From CAWDDA01 sp963813345 (GTDB taxonomy: Bacteria; Acidobacteriota; Blastocatellia; RBC074), in NCBI GenBank assembly GCA_963813345.1, contig CAWEYR010000020.1, positions 62,001-126,000 of the forward strand: a DNA stretch of 64,000 nt, written 5' to 3'. The notes under the pieces were generated by a model. That model searched no databases, was not told the DNA's origin, and saw only the letters and a list, made by a program, of their open reading frames with translations. This document shows positions 39,764 through 49,973 of this stretch, in pieces; the stretch's first letter is position 1, and each line of letters begins with the position of its first letter. The position numbers were made by a program, and so were the translations under genes.

Positions 39764-41161
39764 ATAGCTGAACATTACGATCTTGTAGTTATCGGTAGCG
39801 GTCCAGGTGGTCAACGGGCATCAATCCAGGGAGCCAAGCTGGGCAAGCGGACCGCGATTATCGAGAAGAGCGATCAACTTGGCGGCGCGGCGCTGCGAGC
39901 AGGAACGATTCCCACAAAGACCCTCAGAGAAGTGTCATTGTTGGTGAGCGGCGCCTTGGGCAAAGGCTTGCTTGGCGACAAGCGCGTGATCCGGCAGGAA
40001 ATCGACCTTGAAGAACTCTTTAAGGCTGCGATCGCCACTAGCGCGACGCAGTTGCGAGTGATCAAAGATGCATTTTCCCGGAACCGAGTATCGGTTATCT
40101 GGGGAGAGGCGACTTTTGTCGATGAACGCACGGTCGCCGTCACCGGCACCGACGGCGTAAAAACGCTGACAGCGGATCGGTTCGTGATTGCAACCGGCAC
40201 TCGCGCCGCGCAGCCTGCAAGCATTCCGTTCAACGACACGACTATCTTTAACACCGACACGGTGAGGAACCTCAAGCGGTTACCGAAATCGATGCTGGTC
40301 GTTGGAGGTGGAGTGATCGGCACTGAGATCGCCTGTATTTTCGCTGCCCTGAACATCGAAGTGACACTTGTTGAAGGCCGCGACCAGCTTCTCGGTTTTA
40401 TTGACCGTGAGATCATCGAGGCTTTTCAGACAGCAATCAGAAGACTGGGCGTCACGCTGCGCCTGGGTGAAAAGGTTCAGAAGGTTGAAGAGGTGACGGG
40501 ACCTAGAGGCGAGAGCGTGGTTCAGACAACCCTCGAGTCAGGAAAAGAGCTTCGAGCTGAGACATTACTTTATGCAGTCGGGCGTCAGGGAGTCTGCCGG
40601 AATCTCAATCTGGAGAAGATCGGCATACCCTACGACGACCGCGAGCGGCTGAAGGTCAATGAGCATTACCAGACGACTCTGCCGCACGTTTATGCCGTGG
40701 GCGACGTGATTGGATTTCCCGCGCTGGCGGCGACGGCCATGGAACAGGGCCGGCTTGCGGCTTTACACGCGTTTGGAGTGCCCACACGATCGCTTCGGAG
40801 CTTGCTGCCGTATGGCATCTATGCGATTCCCGAAATCTCGATGGTGGGTGAGACCGAAAAGAGCCTGACGGACTCAGGCATACCTTATGAATCAGGAATA
40901 GCTCGATATGACGAGCTTGCACGCGGGAATATGCTCGGTTCACGCGATGGGCTGCTCAAGTTGCTTGTCCATCAAAAGAATCGCCGGATCCTTGGAGTGC
41001 ACTGTATCGGTGAGAGTGCTACCGAACTGATTCACATCGGACAGATGGTCATGGCATACGACGGCACAGTCGACGACCTTGTTGACAACGTGTTCAACTA
41101 CCCGACATTGGCTGAGGCGTACAAGGTGGCTGCGCACAATGCCATCGACAAGCTCGACTGA
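39764..41161 (+). CDS. sthA: soluble pyridine nucleotide transhydrogenase (SthA-like)
   Basis: FAD enzyme of the lipoamide-dehydrogenase family interconverting NADPH and NADH. FAD fold YDLVVIGSGPGGQRASIQGAK, then the active-site region GGAALRAGTIPTKTLRE in which both redox Cys of dehydrogenases are replaced, as expected of transhydrogenases; NAD(P) fold VVGGGVIGTEIACIFA; YAVGRQG; VYAVGDVIGFPALAATAMEQGR; C-terminal dimer domain. There is no ATG, GTG or TTG upstream before a stop at 39743. GGAGG (39754-39758) is followed five bases later by ATA GCT GAA CAT TAC GAT, exactly where Met-Ala would be. Either ATA is the initiator or a base is wrong. Confidence 0.88.
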   Translation: MAEHYDLVVIGSGPGGQRASIQGAKLGKRTAIIEKSDQLGGAALRAGTIPTKTLREVSLLVSGALGKGLLGDKRVIRQEIDLEELFKAAIATSATQLRVIKDAFSRNRVSVIWGEATFVDERTVAVTGTDGVKTLTADRFVIATGTRAAQPASIPFNDTTIFNTDTVRNLKRLPKSMLVVGGGVIGTEIACIFAALNIEVTLVEGRDQLLGFIDREIIEAFQTAIRRLGVTLRLGEKVQKVEEVTGPRGESVVQTTLESGKELRAETLLYAVGRQGVCRNLNLEKIGIPYDDRERLKVNEHYQTTLPHVYAVGDVIGFPALAATAMEQGRLAALHAFGVPTRSLRSLLPYGIYAIPEISMVGETEKSLTDSGIPYESGIARYDELARGNMLGSRDGLLKLLVHQKNRRILGVHCIGESATELIHIGQMVMAYDGTVDDLVDNVFNYPTLAEAYKVAAHNAIDKLD

Positions 41162-41224
41162 GTGGACTTTCTCGGGCGAGCAATCCATTTTTCAAACTGA
41201 GGAGCAGGGGGCACAAAGAACAAT

Positions 41225-42153
41225 ATGAAAACAAAGGAACTGATCCGGAAAGCCAGGGCACTTGCAGAGCCTTTTCGCGTGACTCGAGGGGACAAGTTTC
41301 GCCTTAAAGACTATGACCCGAATGACACACTGGACTTTACTTCCGAAGACAAACCACGTGCAAAGGAAGCTCTAGCCATAGGCGTCGAGGCGCTGGCTCA
41401 GTTGCAGGACATGTTGTATGCACAGAACCGTTGGGCTGTGCTACTCATCTTCCAGGCGATGGACGCTGCCGGGAAGGATGGCGCAATCAAGCATGCAATG
41501 TCCGGAATCAACCCTCAGGGTTGCCAGGTCTACTCCTTCAAGTCCCCTTCGAGCGAGGACCTCGATCATGATTTTCTTTGGCGCTGCATGAGATGCTATG
41601 CCCGAGCGCGGACGAATCGGGATATTCAATCGGAGCTATTACGAAGAAGTGCTTGTCGTGCGCGTGCATCCTGAATTTCTCGAGAAGCAACGGATTCCGC
41701 GCGAGCTTGTAGGTAAGAATATCTGGAAGGAGCGATTCGAGGATATTCGCAACTACGAAAAGTATCTGACCCGCAATGGAGTAGCAATTCGCAAGTTCTT
41801 TCTCAATGTGTCGAATGGAGAGCAGCAGAAGCGCTTTCTCGCAAGGATCGATGATCCGGACAAGAACTGGAAGATGTCATCAAATGATGCAAAGGCGCGG
41901 GGATATTGGGATGACTACATGAAAGCCTACGAGGATCTGATTCGCGAAACCGTCGACGAAGGACGCTCCGTGGTACGTCGTCCCTGCAGACAACAAGTGG
42001 TTTACGCGAGCAGTCGTGGCGGCAGGCATCATCGAGGCGCTCTCGTCTCTTGGCCTCGGTTACCCGGAGGTTGGCGACGAAAAGCTGAAGGAACTGGCCG
42101 AGACGAAGAAGATACTGACGACGAAGAAGACAACGAAAAAGAAGAAATCATAA
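41225..42153 (+). CDS. ppk2: polyphosphate kinase 2 family protein (two indels)
   Basis: Uses polyphosphate to phosphorylate ADP, AMP or GDP, cytoplasmic. Walker A region FQAMDAAGKDGAIKHAMSGINPQG near residue 82, the lid/second motif GRIGIFNRSYYEEVLVVRVHPEFL, and DDPDKNWKMSSNDAKARGYWDDYMKAYE, WYVVPADNKWFTRA. Extra bases near 41607 and 41972 split it; after correction the C-terminus reads to a Lys-rich tail and TAA at 42151. About 309 aa, class I PPK2 size. Nucleotide preference cannot be read. It follows the transhydrogenase, an energy-metabolism grouping. Confidence 0.92.
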
Positions 42154-42242
42154 TGACTGAAAAGCGGTCGACCGCCTTCTTTGCAGCAAGCCGGTCGATC
42201 CAGTTAGGATAGCCTGAGACTTTTGGTGGCAAAGGAGAAGCT

Positions 42243-42833
42243 ATGAGCAGGGATATTTTCAAGGACCGCGAACGGGGTTTCGAAGAGGAGTTTTTTCTCA
42301 AGCAGAACGCCAAGCTCATCGAGAAAATTCGCGAGCGCGCAAGGCTCGAGGAGATCGCACACGCTCTGGCCGATAAGCTGCAGGTGGACAACCCCGAGTT
42401 GCTTCTTCGTATTATTGATTTAGGCGTCACACGAGACACAGGTTCCGCTTTCCTCGCAGCACCACTTGTTCAGGTTGCATGGGCTGGCGGTAAGGTGACG
42501 GATCAGGAGCGGGAGACACTCTTGAGGCTCGCCGCGGCGCGTGGAATAGAAGAAGGTTCGGTCGCGCATGCGAAACTTCTCGAGTGGCTCGAGGTTCGTC
42601 CCAACGACCAGTTTTTCGAAACTGCAGTTGAGGCTCTGCGGGTCGGATTCTCGGTTCTGCCAGCATCAGAAAGGGAAGAGCGGGTCAACGGAATCCTCGA
42701 AAACTGTAAGGAGGTGGCGGAGGCATCCGGAGGTCTTGCCAGAAAGCTCGGTCTCGGAAGCGGTGTCTCTCACGAGGAAGAATCGCTCCTCGAAACCATC
42801 GCCGCGAAGCTGAGAGCTGGAGCTGAGAGTTAA
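42243..42833 (+). CDS. TerB-like helical protein, 196 aa
   Basis: AGGAG precedes the ATG. Mostly alpha-helical. Residues 1-45 are highly charged (RDIFKDRERGFEEEFFLKQNAKLIEKIRERA); the middle (FLAAPLVQVAWAGGKVTDQERETLLRLAAARGIEEGS) has the pattern of TerB/DjlA-N acidic helices seen in tellurite-resistance and stress proteins. No signal peptide. The assignment rests on pattern only. It is 90 bases downstream of ppk2 on the same strand. Confidence 0.5.
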   Translation: MSRDIFKDRERGFEEEFFLKQNAKLIEKIRERARLEEIAHALADKLQVDNPELLLRIIDLGVTRDTGSAFLAAPLVQVAWAGGKVTDQERETLLRLAAARGIEEGSVAHAKLLEWLEVRPNDQFFETAVEALRVGFSVLPASEREERVNGILENCKEVAEASGGLARKLGLGSGVSHEEESLLETIAAKLRAGAES

Positions 42834-42835
42834 TG

Positions 42836-42955
42836 AAGAAGAAGTCAACGCAGAGAACGCAGAGTGAAGACGCTGAGAACGCAGAGAAAGCAGTGTGACA
42901 CTGATCTCTGCGTCACTGCGTCTAAGCTGCGCTCTCTGCGTTGAACTTCTTCAAT
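42836..42955. repeat. foldback element of the CGCAGAG family
   Basis: GAAGTCAACGCAGAGAACGC on the left and its reverse complement (TCTCTGCGTTGAACTTCTTC) on the right, with further CGCAGAG copies within. About 120 bases, between the convergent TerB-like and DUF1254 genes. Confidence 0.85.
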
Positions 42956-42961
42956 GCCTCA

Positions 42962-44424
42962 CTACTTCCCGCTCAGCTGAACTGACGGGAATTCGTAACG
43001 TCCGCTAAAGATTTCGGCTCGAGGTTGGTACGTTCTAAAGACGAGATAGAAGTTTCCTTTCGGCGCTGGTAACCAGTTGGGTCTTTGCCGTGATGAGCCC
43101 GGGGGCTCATCTTGAATGAAGATGTCTATCGAGCCGTCGGTATTTGTTATGAGACCGCGCGTGAGGCCGCTGATCGAATATCGGTTTATGCGATTGTCTA
43201 CGAAGAACGAATCAGCAGAACTATAGAGTGTTAACGACCAGGAAGCATCTACGGGTGGAATATGAGCTTTATCCATCTTGATCACATATTCATGCTCACC
43301 ACTCAACGGCTTACCGCTCACGTCAGTGCGACTCAGAGCGGCGGTAATCTCCTGGGGTACAGTCGCACCGGGCCCTACCTTTGCCATTGCCGCTCGCAAG
43401 AGGTAGTCGTTACCATAGGCACCACTTTTGAAAGTGTATTCCCAACCGTTCACCTTCTGTTCAAGGCTGTCCAGTTTTTCAGAGATCAGCTTTTCGCCTG
43501 TTGTTACGGCGGATTGCAGCGCGGCAAGAATAGAAGGGTCTTTGACTTCAGTTGATGGAACGCGACCGGGACCGAGACCAATAGTTTGAAATTGCGCAAG
43601 AAGTTGAGCTTCGCCCGGCGGAGGAGGGTTTGTCTTGAGTTCTTCGCACATCTCATCAAAGAATTTGATTCCCGCTGAGGCGATGTCCTGCGGACTGCCC
43701 GATGCAGCTGATCCTTGCGGCGAAGAAGCTGCCGGCGCCGCGTTTCCGGAAAATACTCCAAGTGGCGTGAGCTTGATTTTGCGGATCATTGCCAGGGCTT
43801 TTTCCGTGTCCTCATAGATGTCGATGTAAGTTTGGCCCCGGATCCATACGTTATTCGTTGGTGCCTTGACTTGAGTAAGGCCCTTTGGAGGTGTACCGCT
43901 CCAGCCGGGTCCGGTTATCAGATAGTTGCCCGGCCTGTTACCCGTCACGCGCCGGCCAATAATTTTGAAAACGTTCCCATATGCATCAAAGAACGACAAC
44001 GCATAGTATCGACCACCCGTGTTGGCAAATGTCCGGGCATGGCGGGGACTTGCAGGACCTGTGGCTCGGCTGACAGATCTAACCAGGCATTGGATTGGAT
44101 TGTGTCATTGTTTGGCGTGATGGTGTCTCTGGGATCCTTGGCGTTTAGCAACCGGGATGCGTGCGCGAAGGTATTGATCGGAGCGCGAATGCCCTCCATC
44201 CCCTGCTTGCTGAGAGTATGAAGTTTTCTGAGCCGGCTCAAAACTACCAGCGGATATCCGTAGATATAGGCTTGAACGGCAATTTGATTGTAATCTTGCG
44301 CAGGTTGACCGATAAAGTCATTCGGTTGAGCGGCTGTTACAAGACACGCGGCTATAACGATCGGCGCCGCGAAGTTTCGCCTAAATCGGTTCGTGAATCT
44401 TTCTATAATCATATTTCTTACCAT
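42962..44424 (-). CDS. DUF1254/DUF1214 exported protein (one indel)
   Basis: About 488 aa with signal peptide (NFAAPIVIAACLVTAAQPND). N-terminal DUF1254 with QAYIYGYPLVVLSRLRKL and NNDTIQSNAWLDLS, and C-terminal DUF1214 with KAHIPPVDASWSLTLYSSADSFFVDNRINRYSI and NWLPAPKGNFYLVFRTYQP. Function unproven. A base is missing near 44023, joining GHLP to NTGGRYYALSFFDAYGN. Start MIIERF (44412) is an alternative to 44424. Single gene, facing TerB-like. Confidence 0.88.
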
Positions 44425-44512
44425 CGGAGGTTATCTGACAGCCGCAATTGTACCAGACCAGTGGCCGAAAGGCTGACGTTGTTCCCAAGACTGTAAACTT
44501 AAAAGGAGTGCA

Positions 44513-47369
44513 ATGAGCAAGCTAACTGAGAGACAAGCGAAAGCTGCATCCCCCTCGAATACGGAAAGGCTCCGATTGCAGGAAGCCCATGACGGAAAAG
44601 GGGATTGGAAGAAGTGGGGTCCATACCTCAGCGAGCGTCAGTGGGGGACGGTTCGCGAGGACTACAGCCAGGATGGCAATGCGTGGGACTACTTTACCCA
44701 CGACCAGGCCAGATCACGCGCTTACCATTGGGGAGAAGATGGACTGGCAGGCATTTCTGACGAGAAGCAGCGTCTCTGCTTTGCCCTCGCGCTTTGGAAT
44801 GGCGTGGATCCAATCATCAAGGAGCGTGCGTTCGGGTTGACTAACAGCGAGGGAAACCATGGCGAGGATGTCAAAGAATACTACTTCTACCTCGACAGCA
44901 CGCCGACCCATTCCTACATGAAATACCTTTACAAGTACCCGCAACGCGCGTTCCCGTATGACGATCTGGTTAAGACAAACAAGGGGCGTTCGAGGGAGGA
45001 GCTCGAATATGAGCTTCTCGATACAGGCGTCTTCGATGATGACCGCTACTTCGACGTCTTTGTCGAATACGCCAAGGCAGCGCCCGAAGACATCCTCATC
45101 CGGATCTCGATCTGCAATCGCGGACCTGAGGCGGCAACCATCAATGTCCTTCCGACACTCTGGTTCCGGAACAGCTGGACGTGGTGGCCGGAGTCGCAGA
45201 AGCCGGTTATGAACGCTGCAAAGGTAAAGGGTGGGGTAAGCGTCGTGGCATCGCATGTCGAACTGGGCGATCGCTACCTGCACTGCGAGGGAGCAGCGTC
45301 TCTGCTTTTTACTGAGAATGAGACAAACAACGAGCTTCTCTTTCGCGCGCCAAACAACTCGCCCTATGTCAAGGACGGCATCAACGACTATGTAGTTCAC
45401 GGCCGTAAGGATGCGGTAAATCCCTTGATGACAGGAACCAAGGCCTCGGCGAACTACAAGGTGACCGTCGCTCCTGGAGCGACTGAGATCATCCGGCTTC
45501 GCCTGAGTGACAAACCCGCATCAGGAGGTGGGTCTTCCACCGGTAAGGATTTCGATGCAGTTTTCGAGGTTCGGCTAAAGGAAGCGGACGAATTCTACCG
45601 TTCGATTGCGCCGCCGAACATCAGTGAGGACGAGGCGAGGGTAATGCGTCAGGCGCTGGCCGGGATGCTTTGGACAAAGCAATACTACTTTCTTGACGCA
45701 GATAAATGGCTCGAGGATCGTTCGGCACACCCGCTTCACGGGGGTCGAGGGTTTGCGCGGAACAAAGAATGGTTCCACATGCTGAACGATCACATCATCT
45801 CCATGCCCGACAAGTGGGAGTATCCATGGTACGCAGCCTGGGACCTTGCCTTTCATACCGTCGCGCTGTCGGTAGTTGATGTGGACTTTTCAAAACAACA
45901 ACTCGATCTCATGCTCCAGGGTGCTTACCTCCACCCGAGTGGTCAGATACCCAGCTTATGAATGGAACTTCAGCGATGTGAATCCGCCAGTACATTCCTG
46001 GGCAACGCTTTTCCTGCACCGAACCGAGCAAGCCCTTGGCGGTGAAGGGGACATCAACTTTCTGAAGCGGTCTTTTTCCAAGCTTCTGCTGAACTTTACC
46101 TGGTGGGTGAATCGCAAAGACCGCTACGGCAAGAATGTCTTCGAGGGAGGATTCCTCGGCCTCGACAACATCGGTGTATTCGACCGCAGCTCACCGCTTC
46201 CTACCGGCGGTTATCTCGAGCAGGCGGACGGGACGGCCTGGATGGCGTTGTTCTGCCAGAACATGTTCGAGATGAGCGTTGAGCTGGCCGCACACGACCC
46301 GATGTACACAGACCTCGTTGACAAGTTCATCGAGCACTTTTTCTGGATCGCTGCAGCGATGAACAAAACCGGACCGGAGGGTATGTGGGACGAAGAGGAC
46401 GGTTTCTACTATGACGTCTTGCGACTGCCTGACGGAAGAGCGACGCGTCTCAAAGTTCGGTCAATGGTGGGGCTGCTACCTCTCTGCGCAACTACGGTCG
46501 TCGAGAAATGGCAGCGTGACCGAGTGCCAGAAATCGCCGCGACGTTCAGGAACCGTATGCGCCGTATGCCTGAACTTGCGACGTCAATCCATCCTACAGG
46601 AGAGGGGCACCTCGGTGTCGCGGAACGGGGGATTGCCGCCCTCGTGAATCCAGACAGGCTGCGCCGCATCCTGACCAAGATGCTTGATGAGGACGAGTTC
46701 CTAAGCCCTTACGGTATTCGCGCACTTTCGCGTTTCCACCAGGACCATCCGTACATCGTCCATGTACAAGGCAAAGAGTACAGGGTCGACTATCTGCCTG
46801 CAGAATCCGACTCGGGCATGTTCGGCGGCAACTCCAACTGGCGAGGTCCGATCTGGTTCCCGGTGAATGCAATGATAATCCGCGCGTTGTTGCAGTTCTA
46901 CGCATACTACGGTGACGGGTTCAAGATTGAGTGTCCGACGGGCTCCGGCAACCTCATGAACCTCTTCGAGGTGTCTAAGGACCTCTCGAACCGCCTGAAG
47001 AATATCTTCCTCCGCGACCAGCACGGCCGGCGGCCGATCTATGGTGGTACTGAGAAGTTCCAGACCGATCCGCACTGGCGCGATCACCTCCTCTTCTATG
47101 AATACTTCCACGGTGACAACGGAGCGGGCCTGGGAGCAAATCATCAGACAGGCTGGACTGGCCTCGTGGCGAAGCTTATAGAGCTGTACGGCTTTCTCGA
47201 GCCGAGCGGTTGCTCGAGAGCGGGCGTTCGGCGGTGTTCACGAAAGGAAAGTGAGAATTTGAGAAACGGTATGGAGTTCAAGCTTGCTGGTGGCGGGTTC
47301 TTTGTGAAGAGCAAGCTAAAGCTTGAACTCCATACGCCGATCCGGGACGACTGCAATCGAAGGGGGTGA
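44513..47369 (+). CDS. GH63-like (MGH1-type) glycosidase, cytoplasmic (one indel)
   Basis: Large (alpha/alpha)6-barrel enzyme, the family of mannosylglycerate hydrolases and processing glucosidases. Key segments: EERLRLQ-type start (TERLRLQEAHDGKGDWKKWG), KWEYPWYAAWDLAFHTVAL with the catalytic-acid region, HPSGQIPAYEWNFSDVNPPVHSWAT, WDEEDGFYYDVLRLPDG and SNWRGPIWFPVN. An extra base near 45955 splits QIP from AYEWNF. About 950 aa. No signal peptide. The last 35 residues (MEFKLAGGGFF...KLELHTPIR) are a translated family-B repeat, so the native end was probably near LYGFLEP. Substrate may be a compatible solute. Confidence 0.88.
47272..47335. repeat. repeat family B, inverted pair
   Basis: TATGGAGTTCAAGCTTGCTG and AGCAAGCTAAAGCTTGAACT arms around about 20 bases; it forms the translated 3' tail of the glucosidase gene. 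Confidence 0.85.
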
Positions 47370-47371
47370 TT

Positions 47372-48477
47372 ATGAAACTTTCGTTGAAGCCATCTATTAA
47401 TTGGCTTCTGGTTTTCATTCCGATCACGCTGGTACTCGAGCACGCTGGCACGTTCTCCCCGCCACTGATCTTCTTTTCGGCAGCGCTCGCTATAGTTCCC
47501 ATTGCAGCGCTCATTGTTCACGCCACTGAACACCTATCACATTACACAGGCGATGCTGTTGGCGGATTGCTGAATGCGACTTTTGGCAATGCACCCGAGC
47601 TGATTATTGCCATCGTAGCGCTTAAAGCGGGACTCTTTGACATGGTGAGGGCCTCGATCATTGGAGCAATCCTGGCAAATCTTTTGCTCGCACTGGGAGT
47701 AGCCTTCCTGCTTGGTGGATTGAAATACCGCGATCAGGATTACAACCCCAAGGCGACGCGTATCTACAGCTCTATGATGCTCATTGCCGTGATCAGCCTC
47801 GTGATACCAAGCGCGTTCAGCCGTTTCTTCTCACCTACTGGCACGATCCGTGAGGAGCAGATTTTGAATCTGGGAATGGCATTCGTCCTGCTGGCCGCTT
47901 ATGGGCTTTACCTGTTCTTCATGCTAAAGACGCATCCTCATCTCTTCGCGAGCGCGGCACCAGCCCCGGGCGCAACCGCGTAGAACACCACCACGAGGTG
48001 GTTTGGAGTGTTCCGAGAGCAGTAGGTAGCTTGATTGGCGCATCGGTTGCCGCGGCATGGATGAGCGAGATACTGGTCGGTGCGGCAGAAGGGACCGGTC
48101 AGGCGCTCGGGATGTCGCAGGTCTTTATCGGGATTGTAATTCTGGCAGTCGTCGGAGGGGCCGCAGAAAGCGGGTCAGCCGTCGCAATGGCTCGAAAGAA
48201 CAAGATGGACCTGACAATGGGTATCGCGCTTGGAAGTTGTATTCAGATCGCGCTCTTTGTCGCTCCGGTTCTTGTGCTGCTCAGTTATTTTGTGGCCCCG
48301 CAACCGCTCGAGCTTGCGTTTGGGAGAGCAGAGCTGGGTACGCTGTTTATGGGGGTTCTGATCGGTAATTTGGTCGCTTCTGAAGGACAGTCTAACTGGT
48401 ACAAGGGTGTCCAGCTGATAACCGTCTACGTGATCTTTGCCACCCTCTTCTATTTTATTCCGGATGCGCCAGGCTAA
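47372..48477 (+). CDS. Ca2+/H+ antiporter, CaCA/CAX family (one indel)
   Basis: About 369 aa, eleven hydrophobic helices. The two alpha-repeats carry the family signatures: GGLLNATFGNAPELIIAIVALKAG (first) and GGAAESGSAVAMARKNKMDLTMGIALGSCIQIALFVAPVLV (second). A base is missing near 47975, where VEHHHEVVWSVPRA continues from PGAT. ATG 47372 follows AGGGGG. Exports Ca2+ from the cytoplasm. The ion-channel gene starts 14 bases after the stop, one operon. Confidence 0.92.
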
Positions 48478-48490
48478 GGAGGAGCGAGCC

Positions 48491-49173
48491 ATGAGGCGAA
48501 AGGCAACAGAGGCATTGGAGCGAGTTCTGGGACGACAGACCACGGCCTCTCAATCGTGCTGGGCTTGCTGGTTGTTGTCGTTTTTCTTCTACCGCTGCTT
48601 CGCCCAACAGGGCCGTTCAGAAAGGTGCTCAGCGATATCGTATTCTCGTTGCTGCTCATCTCTGGTGCTGTTTCAGTCTCCGGGCGACGTTCGACGTTTC
48701 TATTGATATCAGTGGTCGCGACCGCGGCACTCCTCGTTCGCTGGGTGAGCTGGCTTGCACCATCAGACTTTCTCGAGCAGGCCGGGGCAGCTTCACTCCT
48801 GGCTTCACTCGGCCTGCTTTCTCTGGTTGTCCTGGCGCAGGTCTTTCGCAAAGGGCCAGTCACACCGCATCGTGTCCTGGGTGCGATCGCAGTCTACCTG
48901 CTTCTCGGGCTGACATGGGGCTCTGCATACGAACTCCTGGCCCTGACGCAACCTGGAGCATTCGCCGGGTCAGGAATTGAAGTGACTACGTCGTCGCCAT
49001 GGCTATACTACAGTTTTGTGACGCTCACGACTGTAGGCTACGGTGACATTTCACCAGTCCACTCAGTCGCCCGCTCACTTGCAATGCTCGAGGCGTTAAC
49101 TGGACAACTGTATCCTGCAATCCTGCTCGCCCGGCTTGTCTCCCTTGAAGTCGAATCGCGCAAGCAGGGATAA
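48491..49173 (+). CDS. potassium-channel-like membrane protein (one indel)
   Basis: About 227 aa. GGAGG before ATG 48491. Hydrophobic helices in the first 130 residues, then a two-helix pore module: YLLLGLTWGSAYELLALTQPGAF, WLYYSFVTLTTVGYGDISPVHSVARSLAMLEALTGQLYPAILLARLV. The selectivity filter TVGYGD is intact. One G is missing near 48540 (RQTT to GLSIVLGLL). No cytoplasmic RCK domain, so gating is unknown. It likely balances charge with the Ca2+ antiporter upstream. Confidence 0.88.
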
Positions 49174-49973
49174 CGACAGGTCGGTTTGGTTCAACACATC
49201 TTTCGGCGGAGGAGAATGATTGCCCCAGAACGATTTTTCTCTGGTTAACGGAGGGCCGCTGTTCTGGCTCAGCTCATAAGCCTGCGAGTGGACTCGCTTC
49301 ACGCGCTGACCTGGGTCTGTTGCTCAGCGAGGGTCTGCGTGGGGAAGCAGGCTTCCCTGGATTGTCCACACACCCCTTCCTGTTCAGCGGTATTGCGGGC
49401 TATCATTGACCGTCGTATCGCGGATTTGGCCGGCATACTCGCGCCTGTACAGCATGGATCTTGCCAGAGATCGCCGTGGATCGACGGATCTCAGTATTGC
49501 CAGATCAGCTACGACCTGCGTGCCTCGTATCTCAGATGAACTTCCGAATACTCGCGGGTGGTGGCACGTCGGCATTCGAGTCAGCCGTGGGCAGACATGA
49601 GGCTTGGCGATGTCCTGCTGCAACTTCAACACCCCGACGGCCAGACAGTTTTGCACTCATCGTTTTCAGGTTTGAGCTTCAAGCTTTCAGGGCCTTGTGC
49701 GTTGCTACTGTTAGCCCTTAACGAGTCAGTCCATGCCGATATCGTTACTCAGCGGACCCTTCGTATTTAGAGCCAACCACAAGCTAAAGCTTGAACTCAA
49801 ACTTTATCAGTCACGCATCGACTCGCGTGTTTCTGAGGAGCGGCACATGCGAAATCGGATGCCGCTTCCTCCGGAGGAATGTCCACGTCCGAGTTCGTTC
49901 TGCTCACAGCAGGCTGAAGCTTGAACTCGAAACACCGACCACCGACCCACCGACCACGCCACGACCACTATCA
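49174..49973. other. gene-poor stretch with family-B repeats
   Basis: Short open frames on both strands (49288-49539, 49406-49600, 49461-49721 and their complements) show no conserved pattern; a decayed gene is possible. Family-B copies lie at about 49672, 49776-49802 and 49910-49930, before the convergent hydrolase. Confidence 0.5.

Noticed and set aside
49288..49721. Several 60-90 residue open frames before the second serine hydrolase
   Set aside because: Overlapping frames on both strands with no ribosome sites or recognisable fold; possibly a decayed gene but unsupported.
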